A stretch of 64,000 nucleotides of DNA from Actinopolyspora saharensis (GTDB lineage Bacteria > Actinomycetota > Actinomycetes > Mycobacteriales > Pseudonocardiaceae), in the NCBI RefSeq assembly GCF_900100925.1, contig NZ_FNKO01000002.1:930001-994000 (forward strand). The letters are read 5' to 3'. The notes under the pieces are model-generated. The model did no database searches, was not told the origin of the DNA, and saw only the letters and a program-made list of their open reading frames with translations. Position numbers and translations under genes: made by a program. Shown in pieces: positions 7,717 through 16,975 of the stretch; within the stretch, counting starts at the first letter, position 1; each line of letters starts with the position of its first letter.

Positions 7717-9723
7717 ATGTCCGGTCCCCTCCCGAGCAACCGCACGGACGGCTCACCGGAGCCGCGGGTTCGGAGGTGGCCCGTCCACTGGGCGGTCGCG
7801 GGCGCGGTGCTCGCCGTGGCGCTGACGACCGCGCTGGTCCTCTCCGCGGGCGAGAGCGTCTACCTCGTGCTCGGCTACACCGACCCCGGCGCGCCGACCA
7901 AGCTCGGCCTCAACCTGCTGCGCCTGGTGTTCGACCTGGCCGCGGCCACCTGCGTGGGCTCGCTGGTGTTCTGCGCGTTCTTCACCGCACCGCAGCGGGA
8001 CGGTCTGGTCTCGCCGGACGGCTACGCGGCGCTGCGCACGGCGGGAGGGGCCGCGTGGGTGTGGGGCGGGGCGAGCCTGCTGCTCACCGTCTTCGACGCG
8101 GCGGACTCGGCCGGGCAGCCGGTGTCGGCGAGCCTCTCGCCGACCGCGCTCGCCGGGCTGCTGGGCGCGCTGGACGTACCGAAGGCCTGGCTGCTCTCCG
8201 CCGCCGTCACGCTCGCGCTGGCTCTCACCTGCCACTTCGTGCTGCGGTGGCGCACCACGATGGCGTTGGCCGCGGTGGGGGTTCTCGCGCTGCTGCCGCC
8301 GGTCCTGGTCGGGCACGCCGCTTCCAACGCGGGGCACGACTTCGCCTCGGACAGCATGGCGTTCCACGTGGTCGCAGCCGTGCTGTGGCTGGGGAGCCTG
8401 ATCGCCGTGCTCGCCCACTCCCGCAGGAACGGGGCTCAGGCGGAGGTCGTGCTGCGCCGCTACCGACGCTTCGCCGCCGGGTGCTGGGGCGTGCTCGCCG
8501 CTTCCGGGGTGATCGGTTCGCTCGTGCTGGTTCCCGTGGACCAGCTGTTCGACACCAGCTACGGGGCCATGGTGCTGGCCAAGGTGGGGTGCCTGCTCCT
8601 GATCGGGGCGGTGTCGATCCCGCTGCGCCGCCGCCTCGCCCGGTCGGGGGTGGCCCCGCACCACGCGCTGCTCCGGCTCGGCGGGGTGGAGCTCGCCGTC
8701 CTGCTGGGCACCTTCGGGGTGTCCATGGGAATGGCCCACACGCCCCCGCCGAACCTGCTCGACCGGGACGCCACCGCCTCCGAACTGCTGATCGGCTACA
8801 ACCTGCCCGAGTTCCCCGGGCTCTGGGAGCTGATCACCACGTGGCGGTTCGACCTGCTGCTGGGCACCGCCGCCGTGCTGCTGGCCGTGCTCTACCCGCT
8901 CGGCGTCCGCCGGCTCCGGTCGCGCGGGCAGAGCTGGCCCGCACTGCACACCGCCAGCTGGTTCGCGGGCTGCGCCGCCGTCCTGGTAGCCAGCTCCTCC
9001 GGGGTGGCCAGCTACGCCCCGGCGACGTTCGGGGTGCACATGTCGGCGCACCTGCTGCTGAACATGGTGGGCCCCGCGCTGCTGACGCTCGGGGCGCCGA
9101 TCACCCTCGCCCTCCGGGCGCTGCCCAGCTCCGGGCAGCACCAGCCGTTCGGTCCGCGCGAGTGGCTGCTCGGGGTGGTGGACTCCCCGGTCGCTCGGCT
9201 GCTGACCAACCCGGTGATCGCCTCCCTGCTGCTGGCGGGCTCGCTGTACGGGCTCTACCCGACCGGGCTGTTCCAGCTGATCATGCAGGAGCACTGGGCG
9301 CACACGATCATGAACGTGTACTTCCTGGTCACCGGCTACCTGTGGTTCTGGTCGATCCTGGACGTCGACCGCACCCCGCGCCGCGTACCGCAGCTGGCCC
9401 GGCTCGGCGTCACCCTGGGGATGATGCCGCTGCTGGCTTTCTTCGGGGTGCTCGTGCTGAGTATGCCCGAGCCGATCGCGGACAACTACTACCGCACTCT
9501 CGACCTGCCCTGGAGCATCGACCCGATGGCCGCGCAGCAGGCCGGGGCGCTGATCGGCTGGCTGGGCGGCGAGCTGCCGATGCTGCTGGTGCTGTTCGTG
9601 CTGCTGCGCCAGTGGCAGCGGGACCAGCACGGCACGGACGAGGACACCGACGCGCACGACTCGATGCTGGCGCGGCTGGAGGCCACCCGGCGGGGCGAGC
9701 ACGAGCCCGACCCGGGCCGGTGA
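7717..9723 (+). CDS. CopD-CtaG fusion: copper import / cytochrome oxidase assembly membrane protein
   Basis: A 668-residue membrane protein with two joined modules. The N-terminal half (to about residue 330) resembles the copper-import domain CopD, with GHAASNAGHDFASDSMAFHV and VVAAVLWLGSL as typical segments. The C-terminal half (about 360-640) is a CtaG domain with the His/Met-rich GVHMSAHLLLNMVGPALLTL and YLVTGYLWFWSILDVDR. A short charged tail ends with HDSMLARLEATRRGE, like the tail of the preceding CtaG protein. The presumed role is copper uptake and delivery to cytochrome c oxidase at the membrane. Fusions of this layout are known in actinobacteria. A strong hairpin terminator follows. 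Confidence 0.88.
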   Translation: MSGPLPSNRTDGSPEPRVRRWPVHWAVAGAVLAVALTTALVLSAGESVYLVLGYTDPGAPTKLGLNLLRLVFDLAAATCVGSLVFCAFFTAPQRDGLVSPDGYAALRTAGGAAWVWGGASLLLTVFDAADSAGQPVSASLSPTALAGLLGALDVPKAWLLSAAVTLALALTCHFVLRWRTTMALAAVGVLALLPPVLVGHAASNAGHDFASDSMAFHVVAAVLWLGSLIAVLAHSRRNGAQAEVVLRRYRRFAAGCWGVLAASGVIGSLVLVPVDQLFDTSYGAMVLAKVGCLLLIGAVSIPLRRRLARSGVAPHHALLRLGGVELAVLLGTFGVSMGMAHTPPPNLLDRDATASELLIGYNLPEFPGLWELITTWRFDLLLGTAAVLLAVLYPLGVRRLRSRGQSWPALHTASWFAGCAAVLVASSSGVASYAPATFGVHMSAHLLLNMVGPALLTLGAPITLALRALPSSGQHQPFGPREWLLGVVDSPVARLLTNPVIASLLLAGSLYGLYPTGLFQLIMQEHWAHTIMNVYFLVTGYLWFWSILDVDRTPRRVPQLARLGVTLGMMPLLAFFGVLVLSMPEPIADNYYRTLDLPWSIDPMAAQQAGALIGWLGGELPMLLVLFVLLRQWQRDQHGTDEDTDAHDSMLARLEATRRGEHEPDPGR

Positions 9724-9758
9724 CGCGCGATCACCGGACCGAGCCGATGAACTCACGC

Positions 9759-9793
9759 GGAGAGCCGGGGCGTGAGAGGCGCCCCGGCTCTCC
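9759..9793. terminator. Strong bidirectional hairpin terminator
   Basis: Perfect 14-bp arms (9759-9772 and 9780-9793, GGAGAGCCGGGGCG with its complement) enclose a 7-base loop. It lies between the 3' ends of two convergent genes, the CopD-CtaG fusion and the ABC permease. There is no T-run, which is usual for actinobacteria. Confidence 0.85.
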
Positions 9794-9817
9794 GTCGTCA
9801 CGGTAGGAGCGGGCGGA

Positions 9818-12400
9818 TCACTCCTCGGCCAGCGCGGCGGCCGGGACCGCCCGGACCGCGCGCCGCGCGGGCAGGACGGAGGCGAGGATCCCCACGGGGA
9901 TCGAGCACGCCAGCACGAGCGCCACCTGCCACCACGGCACCGCGAAGGCCACCGGCACCTGGGCCTGCCCCAGCATGGCGGCGACACCGCCCCAGGCGAG
10001 CACCACGCCCAGCACCGCGCCCAGCACCGCGCCGACCAGGGCCAGCAGTATCGCCTCCAGCGCCAGGGTTCCGCGCAGCTGCCCCCTGGTGAGCCCGAGC
10101 GCGCGCAGCAGCGCGGACTCCCTACCGCGTTCGATCACCGACAGCCCGAGCGTGTTGGCGATGCCGACCACCGCGATGATCACGGCCACTCCGAGCAGCC
10201 CGGTCATCACCAGCAGCATCACGTTGAGCACCTGCATGACGTTGGCGCGGCTCATCGCGGCCCCGCTCACGCTGAGCGCGGAGTCACCGCTGCTGTTGTC
10301 GCTGAGCTCCTGGAGATCGGAGGCGTACTGCTGCAGGTCCGCGTCCGCGGAGGCATGCGCCCACACGCTCATCGGCTTGGTCTCCAGTCCGGTCGCCCGC
10401 AGGTCGCTCTCGGACAGCAGCAGCTCGTTGTAGTCGCCCAACTTGGCGCTCTCGACGCGCACCGTGATCGGGTTCGGCCCCGCGGCAAGCTCGACCCGCT
10501 GCCCGTCCGACCAGCCGAGGCTGGACAGGAAGTCCGGGTGGGCCACCACCGTGCCCTGCTCCAGGACGTCGCCCCCGTGCCTGGCGACCTCGCTCAGCTT
10601 GCCCGGTTCGACACCGAGCAGCTGCACGGGAAGCTTCCCGGAGGAGACGCGGACCTCGTCCGCCGCATCGACCTCGGCCCGAGCACCGAGCAGTTCGGTG
10701 CTGACCGCCGTGCCGTCCATGGACCGCACGTCCTCGACCAGCCCGTCGGGAACCGACCCGTTCTGGCTCATGGAGCTGATCTGCGCGTCGATGGGCATGC
10801 TGCGGTCGATCTCCGCGATGGCGCTGCGCTCGGCGGTGGCCGCACCGGTCATCAGCACCACCAGCAGGCCGACGCCGATCATCAGCGCGGTGCTGGTCGA
10901 GGAGGCCCGGTACGGGTTGCGGACGGCGTTTCCGGTGGCCAGCACCCCGGTGGGACCGAACACCCGGAACAGCTTGCCGATGAGCCTGGCCACTCCGGGG
11001 ATCAGCGTCGGCGTGAACAGCAGCACCCCGACAGCGCCGATCATGCCGCCGAAGACCGCGAGCGCCACCACTCCCAGCACGGCTCCCCCGAACAGCAGCG
11101 CACCACCGAGCGCGGTCAGCACTGCGGCGAAGACGAGCCGGACCCTGCCCATCCTGCGTGCCGACTGCTCATCAGCCACGGGCCGCAGCGCGGCCAGCGG
11201 GGAGACCCGGATCGCGCGCGCGGCCGGGGCCAGCGCCGCCAGGAAGGTGACCAGCACGCCGGCCAGCAGCGGGACGACGAACGCCCACGGAGTTATCCCC
11301 AGGGCGCCGAGGTCGGCCGGGGAGCCGGTCAGTCCGATCGGCCAGCCCACGGTGGGAACGACGAGGATCCCCAGCGCGGTACCGATCACCGAGCTGGCCA
11401 CACCGATGATCAGCGCCTCGGACAGCGCCGAGCGGCGGATCTGGCCCCGGGTGGCACCCACGCAGCGCAGCAGCGCGTACTGGCGCCTGCGCTGCGCGTG
11501 CAGCACCGAGAAGGTGTTGACGATGACGAAGCCGGCCACGAACAGGGCTATTCCCCCGAAGGGAAGCAGCGCCGCGTTCAGCGCGACGGACGCGCTGGTG
11601 CTGAACTGCTCCACCTGATGTTGGGCCGCCTGATCACCCGTGCGCACGTCCGCGCTCTCCGGGGCCGCCTCGCGCACCCTCTCGAGCACGGCCTGCGTGT
11701 CGGCGCCGTCCGCGAGCACCAGGTCGATCTCGCTGTAGCCGCTCGTCGCGAACTCCTGCAGCACCCCGACATCGGCGAACAGCGTCGGCGCTCCCGATCC
11801 CGTGAGCAGCGTCTCCCCGGTGTCCACCAGGCCGGAGACGGTCACCTCGGTCTTCGGGGGCTCCTGCTGCTGCTCGTCACCGGTGCTGCCCACGGACGGG
11901 GTGCCGAACCCCTCGACCTCGATCCTGTCTCCGGGGGTGATCCCCTCGGCCTTCGCGGCGCGCTCGTTGATCACGGCCTGGTTCCGCGCCGTGGGGTACT
12001 CGCCCTCGCTGAGCTCGTACCAGCGCAGCTGCTCGTCCTGCGGGAGCCGTTTCAGCTGGACGGTGCCCTTCCCGCCGTCCCAGGACCCGTTGACGTAGTC
12101 CTCGTAGCGGGGCGAGGCCGTGGCGACCCCGTCCACCCGGCGGATGTTCTCGACGCGCTCCGCCTCTCGTTCGTTCCGCTCGCTCGGCGAGATCTCCCCC
12201 TGCCCCGTCATCGTGCTGGTCGACACGACGACGTCGGCGGCCAGGTAGGGCGCGGAGAGCATGCGTTCCATCGAGGAGCGCAGCGTCCCGGCGAAGACCA
12301 GGCTGGCCGCGACGAAGGCGACTCCGAGCACGATGGCCAGTCCGGCAGCGGAGACGCGTCCCAGGTTGGACCTCAGTTGCAACAGCGTGTTGCGCAGCAT
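9818..12400 (-). CDS. ABC transporter permease with two FtsX/MacB-like domains
   Basis: An 860-residue permease of the MacB/FtsX/LolE superfamily, which drives export or extraction of lipophilic molecules or peptides at the cell envelope. Layout: a first membrane helix (about residues 17-39), an extracellular MacB-like domain, three helices around 275-400 with the typical AQRRRQYALLRCVGATRGQI loop, a second extracellular part, and a second set of helices at the C-terminus with RGRESALLRALGLTRGQLRG. The duplicated ALLR-x-G-x-TRGQ loop, one per FtsX domain, is the clearest family mark. It starts six bases after the ATPase gene, so the two form an operon. The substrate cannot be predicted. Confidence 0.9.
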   Translation of the reverse strand: MLRNTLLQLRSNLGRVSAAGLAIVLGVAFVAASLVFAGTLRSSMERMLSAPYLAADVVVSTSTMTGQGEISPSERNEREAERVENIRRVDGVATASPRYEDYVNGSWDGGKGTVQLKRLPQDEQLRWYELSEGEYPTARNQAVINERAAKAEGITPGDRIEVEGFGTPSVGSTGDEQQQEPPKTEVTVSGLVDTGETLLTGSGAPTLFADVGVLQEFATSGYSEIDLVLADGADTQAVLERVREAAPESADVRTGDQAAQHQVEQFSTSASVALNAALLPFGGIALFVAGFVIVNTFSVLHAQRRRQYALLRCVGATRGQIRRSALSEALIIGVASSVIGTALGILVVPTVGWPIGLTGSPADLGALGITPWAFVVPLLAGVLVTFLAALAPAARAIRVSPLAALRPVADEQSARRMGRVRLVFAAVLTALGGALLFGGAVLGVVALAVFGGMIGAVGVLLFTPTLIPGVARLIGKLFRVFGPTGVLATGNAVRNPYRASSTSTALMIGVGLLVVLMTGAATAERSAIAEIDRSMPIDAQISSMSQNGSVPDGLVEDVRSMDGTAVSTELLGARAEVDAADEVRVSSGKLPVQLLGVEPGKLSEVARHGGDVLEQGTVVAHPDFLSSLGWSDGQRVELAAGPNPITVRVESAKLGDYNELLLSESDLRATGLETKPMSVWAHASADADLQQYASDLQELSDNSSGDSALSVSGAAMSRANVMQVLNVMLLVMTGLLGVAVIIAVVGIANTLGLSVIERGRESALLRALGLTRGQLRGTLALEAILLALVGAVLGAVLGVVLAWGGVAAMLGQAQVPVAFAVPWWQVALVLACSIPVGILASVLPARRAVRAVPAAALAEE

Positions 12401-12406
12401 CGGCCC

Positions 12407-13219
12407 TCACCCACCCAGCTGACGCAGCGCTTCGAGCACGGCGTCCGAAGTGGGGTTGTCGATCTGTCCCGCGATGCCCCCGTCGGCCAGCAGCACCACC
12501 CTGTCGGCGTAGGAGGCGGCCACCGGGTCGTGGGTGACCATCACCACCGTCTGACCGAGGTCCCGGACCGAACCGCGCAGGAAGTTCAGCAGGTTCGTCC
12601 CGGACTGGGAGTCCAGCGCCCCGGTGGGCTCGTCGGCGAACACCACCTCCGGGCTGGTCACCAGCGCGCGAGCCACCGCGACCCGCTGCTGCTGCCCGCC
12701 GGAGAGCTCGCTCGGGCGGTGCTTGAGGCGCTGGGTGATGTCCAGCGCGTCGGTGATCCTGCCCAGCCAGTCCCGGTCCGGCTTGCGCCCGGCCAGCTCC
12801 AGGGGCAGCAGGATGTTCTGCTCGGCGGTCAGCGTCGGCAGCAGGTTGAACGACTGGAAGAGGAAGCCGATCCTGTCGCGGCGCACCAGGGTCAGCTTCT
12901 TGTCCGGCAGCGCGGTCAGCTCCGTGTCACCGAGCATCACGCGCCCGGAGGTGGGCACGTCCAACCCGGCCAGGCAGTGCATCAACGTCGACTTGCCCGA
13001 GCCAGAGGGCCCCATGATCGCGCTGAACTGCCCCCTGCCGAAGCCGATGTCGACTCCGTCGAGCGCACGCACCTGGGCGGCACCGCTGCCGTAGACCTTC
13101 ACCAGTGCGGATCCGCCCGTCGCGTATCCCCGCTCGGGCTCTCTCGGGGTGGTGGACAAGCCACCGGTCGGGTCCTCCGATGAGGCCGCGTCCTGGTGCG
13201 GCCCGTTCGGGACACTCAC
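12407..13219 (-). CDS. ABC transporter ATP-binding protein (MacB/LolD type)
   Basis: A 270-residue ATPase partnering the large permease. Visible motifs are Walker A GPSGSGKST, Q-loop LFQSFNLLPTLTAEQN, signature LSGGQQQRVAVARALV, Walker B VVFADEPTGALD and the switch His in MVTHDPVAASYADR. The GTG at 13219 is chosen because GGGGGA lies five bases before it; extending the frame upstream would add about 50 residues unrelated to the family and run through a palindromic operator-like site. It is transcribed with the permease gene, six bases away. Confidence 0.92.
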   Translation of the reverse strand: MSVPNGPHQDAASSEDPTGGLSTTPREPERGYATGGSALVKVYGSGAAQVRALDGVDIGFGRGQFSAIMGPSGSGKSTLMHCLAGLDVPTSGRVMLGDTELTALPDKKLTLVRRDRIGFLFQSFNLLPTLTAEQNILLPLELAGRKPDRDWLGRITDALDITQRLKHRPSELSGGQQQRVAVARALVTSPEVVFADEPTGALDSQSGTNLLNFLRGSVRDLGQTVVMVTHDPVAASYADRVVLLADGGIAGQIDNPTSDAVLEALRQLGG

Positions 13220-13243
13220 GTGAATCCCCCATTGTGGTCTGTT

Positions 13244-13258
13244 CAACTTGTGAAGTTG
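13244..13258. promoter_or_regulatory. CAACTT-GTG-AAGTTG palindrome upstream of ABC operon
   Basis: A perfect inverted repeat with 6-bp arms and a 3-bp spacer lies 25 bp before the GTG start of the ABC transporter operon, in a locally AT-richer patch. The position suggests an operator for a dimeric regulator. No candidate regulator gene is adjacent. Confidence 0.45.
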
Positions 13259-13662
13259 GCTCAACGTGATCGGCTGAGCACGAAGAACGATACGTGCCGT
13301 CCGCACGACGCGCGGAAGAATGCTCGGGTTGCCCCCGCGCGCTCCCGTCCGGGTGAGAAGCCCCACCACGAACGTGGAACGCGTTCCGGGGTCTCCGGCA
13401 TCACGTCCTCCGCCGCCCGCGGACCGGAGCTCGCGGGAAGCTCCGGAAGGTACGGATCAAGACAAGCACCGCGGAGATCGCGCGCGCCTCGGGTGAATCC
13501 CCCAGACTCCCCTGAAACCTCCCCGGGGGCGCGGCGAGCCGAACCAATCCCCCGTCCGGGCCCGATTCGCGGGCGCACCGGCCACACGGGACGGAGGCTC
13601 GAGCCGGTGGACGGTGCGCCCCGGACGGGCGCGTGCGCGGGAGCGAGAGCGCGAGGTCCCGG
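13259..13662. other. Intergenic region between ABC operon and P-type ATPase
   Basis: About 400 bp with no supportable gene. It should contain the promoter of the ABC operon (transcribed leftward) and the transcript end of the copper ATPase gene (also transcribed leftward). I see no clear terminator hairpin, RNA gene or repeat of the dispersed family here. Confidence 0.4.
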
Positions 13663-15936
13663 TCAGCTCGGGGAGAACCTCCGCAGCCTGAGACTGTTCG
13701 AGACGACGAACCCCGAGGACAGCGCCATGGCCCCTCCGGCGATCAACGGGTTGAGCAGCCCCAGCACGGCCAGCGGGACGGCCGCGAGGTTGTAGCCGAA
13801 GGCCCAGACCAGGTTCCCCCGGATCGTGCCGAGCGTCCGGCGGGAGAGCTTGATCGCGTCGGGCACCGCGGTGAGGTCGTCGCGCACCAGGATCAGGTCC
13901 GCGGCGGAGATCGCCACATCGGTGCCCGCCCCCACGGCGAGGCCGAGTTCGGCGGTGGCCAGGGCCGGGGCGTCGTTGACCCCGTCGCCGACCATCGCCA
14001 CCCGACGCCCCCGCTCCCGCAAGCGCTCGAGCTCGGCGACCTTCTCCCCGGGCAGCACCCCGGCCACCACCTCGTCGATGCCCACCTCGGCGGCGACCGA
14101 ACGCGCCGTGGCCTCGTTGTCCCCGGTGAGCAGCACGGTGCTCATCCCGAGCCGGGACAGCTCGCGCACCGCCGCCTCGGCCGAGGACTTGACCCGATCG
14201 GAGAGCGCGAGCACCGCGACCACGGCGTCGTCGCAGCCGACCAGGACGGTGGTGCGTCCCGCGCTCTCCCACTCGGAACGCTGCCGGTCCAGCTCGTCCG
14301 GGACCGGCACCTCGCGGTCGGTGAACAGCTTCGCCCTGCCGACCAGGACCCGGTGTCCCTCGACCTCGCCGCGCGCACCGAGCCCCGGTTCGTTCACGAA
14401 GCCCTCCACGGAGGGCAGCGACTCGCCCTCCCCGAGCGACTCGGCGCGCGCCGCCGCGACCACGGCCGCGGCCACCGCGTGCTCGGAGGCGTGCTCCACC
14501 GCTCCGGCCAGCCGCAGCACCCGCTCCCGCGAGAAGCCGGACGCGCAGCACGCGTCCGTCAACGACATGCCGCCCGTGGTGACCGTCCCGGTCTTGTCCA
14601 GCACGACGGTGTCGACCTCCCTGGTCGACTCCAGGGCTCGGTACCCCTTCAGGAAGATCCCCAGCTGGGCCCCGCGCCCGGAGGCGGCCATCAACGCGGT
14701 CGGAGTGGCCAGCCCCAGCGCACAGGGGCAGGCGATGACCAGCACGGACAGCGCCACGGTGAACGCGCGTTCGGGACCGGCCCCCAGCAGCAGCCACCCG
14801 GCCAGGGTCAGCGCGGCCAGCACGAGCACGGCCGGGACGAAGTGGGCCGAGATGCGGTCGGCGAGCCGCTGCACGGCGGCCTTGCCGCTCTGCGCCTGCT
14901 CCACCAGCCGGACCATCCCGGCCAGCTGGGTATCGCCGCCGACCTCGGTGGCCTCGGTCAGCAGCCAGCCGTTGGAGACGACGGTCCCACCGGTGACCTC
15001 GGCGCCCTCGGTGACCTCGGCGGGGACGGACTCGCCCGTCATGGAGCTGCGGTCCACGGCGGCCCGCCCGCGCACCACGCGCCCGTCGGTGGCGATCGTG
15101 CCCCCCGAGCGCGTGACGAAGTGCTGGCCCACGCGCAGCTGCTCCGCCGGAATCTCCCGCTGCGTGCCGTCCGCCTCCTGCACCGTGGCGGTCTTGGCGC
15201 TCAGCTCGGCCAGCGCGCGCAGCGCGCTGCCTGCCTTGCGCTGGGCCTTCGCCTCGAAGTAGCGCCCGGCCAGCACGAAGGTGGTCACCCCGGCAGCCAC
15301 CTCGAGGTAGGCGGCGCCGTCGGTGTTGAGCAGCAACCACAGCCCCGAGGCGTCGGCAGGGGCCCCGCTGGGCGTGAACATCGCGTACAGCGACCACACG
15401 CAGGCCGCGGCTATGCCGACCGAGACCAGGGTGTCCATGGAGGAGGAACCGTGCCTGGCGTTGATCAGCGCGGCCCGGTGGAACGGCCAGGCCGCCCACC
15501 CCGCCACGGGCAGCGCCAGCGCCACGACCAGCCACTGCCAGCCGGGGAACCGCGCCTCGGGCAGCACCGTGAACAGGATCGCCAGGTCGGCCAGGGGGAT
15601 GAACAGCATGACGGCCACGGCCAGCCTGCGCCACAGGTCGCGCACCCGCTGCTCGGAGTCCTCCTCCAGGGACTGCTCGGCGGGGCGCAGCACCTCGGCC
15701 CGGTAGCCCGCCTTCTCGACCGTTCCGGTGAGCAGCTCGTCCTCGGTTTCGGGGGCGGCGGTGACGCTGGCCCGCGCGGTGGCGTAGTTGACGCTGGCCC
15801 GCACCCCGTCGAGCTTGTTCAGCTTGCGCTCCACCCTGGTCGCACACGCGGCACAGGTCATACCGCCCACGGTCAGCTCGACCGAGCGCTGATCCGCAGC
15901 GTGCTCGGCCGTCGAGGGCTCCGCGGACATCGTCAT
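13663..15936 (-). CDS. Copper-type P1B-ATPase (CtpA/CtpB-like)
   Basis: A 757-residue heavy-metal transporting ATPase. In order: one N-terminal metal-binding domain with GGMTCAACATRVERKL (Cys28 and Cys31), membrane helices, the actuator loop SSMTGESVPAEV, the intramembrane metal site VIACPCALGLATPTA, the phosphorylation site VVLDKTGTVTTG and the hinge MVGDGVNDAPALA. CPC and the single CxxC domain point to monovalent copper. The P1B His motif reads ASEHAVAAAV rather than SEHP; the His is kept, the Pro is not. ATG at 15936 follows AAAGG; a longer frame exists but is unlikely. The gene lies 93 bp after the anti-sigma factor gene on the same strand, so both may be co-transcribed. Confidence 0.94.
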   Translation of the reverse strand: MTMSAEPSTAEHAADQRSVELTVGGMTCAACATRVERKLNKLDGVRASVNYATARASVTAAPETEDELLTGTVEKAGYRAEVLRPAEQSLEEDSEQRVRDLWRRLAVAVMLFIPLADLAILFTVLPEARFPGWQWLVVALALPVAGWAAWPFHRAALINARHGSSSMDTLVSVGIAAACVWSLYAMFTPSGAPADASGLWLLLNTDGAAYLEVAAGVTTFVLAGRYFEAKAQRKAGSALRALAELSAKTATVQEADGTQREIPAEQLRVGQHFVTRSGGTIATDGRVVRGRAAVDRSSMTGESVPAEVTEGAEVTGGTVVSNGWLLTEATEVGGDTQLAGMVRLVEQAQSGKAAVQRLADRISAHFVPAVLVLAALTLAGWLLLGAGPERAFTVALSVLVIACPCALGLATPTALMAASGRGAQLGIFLKGYRALESTREVDTVVLDKTGTVTTGGMSLTDACCASGFSRERVLRLAGAVEHASEHAVAAAVVAAARAESLGEGESLPSVEGFVNEPGLGARGEVEGHRVLVGRAKLFTDREVPVPDELDRQRSEWESAGRTTVLVGCDDAVVAVLALSDRVKSSAEAAVRELSRLGMSTVLLTGDNEATARSVAAEVGIDEVVAGVLPGEKVAELERLRERGRRVAMVGDGVNDAPALATAELGLAVGAGTDVAISAADLILVRDDLTAVPDAIKLSRRTLGTIRGNLVWAFGYNLAAVPLAVLGLLNPLIAGGAMALSSGFVVSNSLRLRRFSPS

Positions 15937-16029
15937 CCGGACACCTTTCGTGCGTCTCGTCGTGGTGGAGCACTCCCCGCCACGGCGTCCGACCTCCAAC
16001 TCGGGCTGTGCGCCCGCTTTGCGACCCCC

Positions 16030-16794
16030 TCACGCGCTCGCGCGGTGGGCGACCGGGGAGGACCCGGGGTCCTCCGACTCCGCGTCCTCCGCGGGGCCGG
16101 GGACGATCCCCGGTTCACCGTCCTCGTCCGGGGCCGCGCCCGCGTGACCGGCCTCCGGGGTGCCGGGAAACCCTTCCGGCCCGCGCAACACCGCCAACAC
16201 TGCCACCAGCGCCAACCCGAGCAGTACGGGTACGTGAGAAAGCACCCGTGCCAGCCCCACGCGGTCGGTGAGCAGGTCCAGCAGGCACAGTCCACCGAGC
16301 GCGGCGGTGAAACTGGCCAGCACCGGCAGTTGAGCGGCCGCGTGCCTGGAGCGCAGCGCCACCCAGAGCAGCGCCACTGCCAGCGCCGCGTTCCACGCCC
16401 CCGTCTCGTGGTCGACGTGCGCGACGGTGTCGTGCGCGGCCCCGGGCAGCACCCGAACCTCCGCTCCGGTGAGATACAGCACCGCCGTGCCGAGCTGGAG
16501 CAGCGCCACCAGAACGAGCAGCCAGCGCACCCCGAGCCGCAGCGGCCTTCCCTCGGCCCCGCGCAGCCGGTCCAGCCTGCTCGGTCGCAGGGCGGGCAGC
16601 ACCGCCTCGGTCACATCGGGGCCCGGCTCTGCGGGCATCACCCGGACCGCCCTGGTCAGCGCCGTGGCCTCGCGGTACCAGTCCCGGCAGGAGGCACAGC
16701 CGTCCAGGTGCAGCCGTGCTCGACGGCGCTCCTCCGCCGTCGCCGCCCCGTCGAGCTCGGCGGAGAGGATCTCGACACTCGTCACGCAGTCCAC
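16030..16794 (-). CDS. Membrane anti-sigma factor with zinc-finger (zf-HC2 type)
   Basis: A 254-residue protein with an N-terminal zinc-binding anti-sigma domain (ARLHLDGCASCRDWYREA, matching HxxxCxxC at about residues 29-36) followed by four or five membrane helices between about residues 85 and 210 and an acidic C-terminal tail. It should hold the divergently encoded ECF sigma factor inactive at the membrane. The start is GTG at 16794, without an obvious ribosome-binding site; a second GTG lies three codons later. It is followed on the same strand by the copper P1B-ATPase gene, suggesting that copper status and this sigma/anti-sigma pair are connected. Confidence 0.82.
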   Translation of the reverse strand: MDCVTSVEILSAELDGAATAEERRRARLHLDGCASCRDWYREATALTRAVRVMPAEPGPDVTEAVLPALRPSRLDRLRGAEGRPLRLGVRWLLVLVALLQLGTAVLYLTGAEVRVLPGAAHDTVAHVDHETGAWNAALAVALLWVALRSRHAAAQLPVLASFTAALGGLCLLDLLTDRVGLARVLSHVPVLLGLALVAVLAVLRGPEGFPGTPEAGHAGAAPDEDGEPGIVPGPAEDAESEDPGSSPVAHRASA

Positions 16795-16839
16795 ACGGTG
16801 CTGGTCGTCCGCGAGCCCCGGTTGGTTCCCGAAGCCGCA

Positions 16840-16919
16840 CGACCGGTCGAGCGAGGCGGCGAGTATCGTTCTCCGAGGTGAGCGCGACCGGTCGGGCGGT
16901 GCCGGGCGGCTCGCTCACC
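16840..16919. promoter_or_regulatory. Twin CGACCGGTCG palindromes plus GGTGAGCG inverted repeat
   Basis: Two identical 10-bp palindromes CGACCGGTCG lie at 16840-16849 and 16885-16894, each in a similar context (GCACGACCGGTCGAGCG and GCGCGACCGGTCGGGCG). Around the second one, GGTGAGCG (16877-16884) faces CGCTCACC (16912-16919). All are in the gap between the divergent anti-sigma and sigma factor genes. They may be operators for a dimeric regulator controlling both. The repeats are seen directly; function is inferred. Confidence 0.4.
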
Positions 16920-16975
16920 GTGACCACGGCAACTCTTCCGGTGGACCTTCCGTCCCCGAGAACTCATTGGACCGG

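Noticed and set aside
7753..9987. Long minus-strand frame opposite the CopD-CtaG fusion
   Set aside because: Antisense to a membrane-protein gene with clear motifs; the translation is Gln/Gly/Arg-rich with no recognisable fold.
10355..13183. Long plus-strand frame opposite the ABC permease and ATPase
   Set aside because: Same reason: antisense to clear ABC transporter genes, low-complexity composition.
13633..16881. Very long open frame on the plus strand opposite the copper ATPase and anti-sigma genes
   Set aside because: It is antisense to well-supported genes, Arg/Gly/His/Gln-rich and without any domain; long antisense frames are expected in high-GC codon usage.
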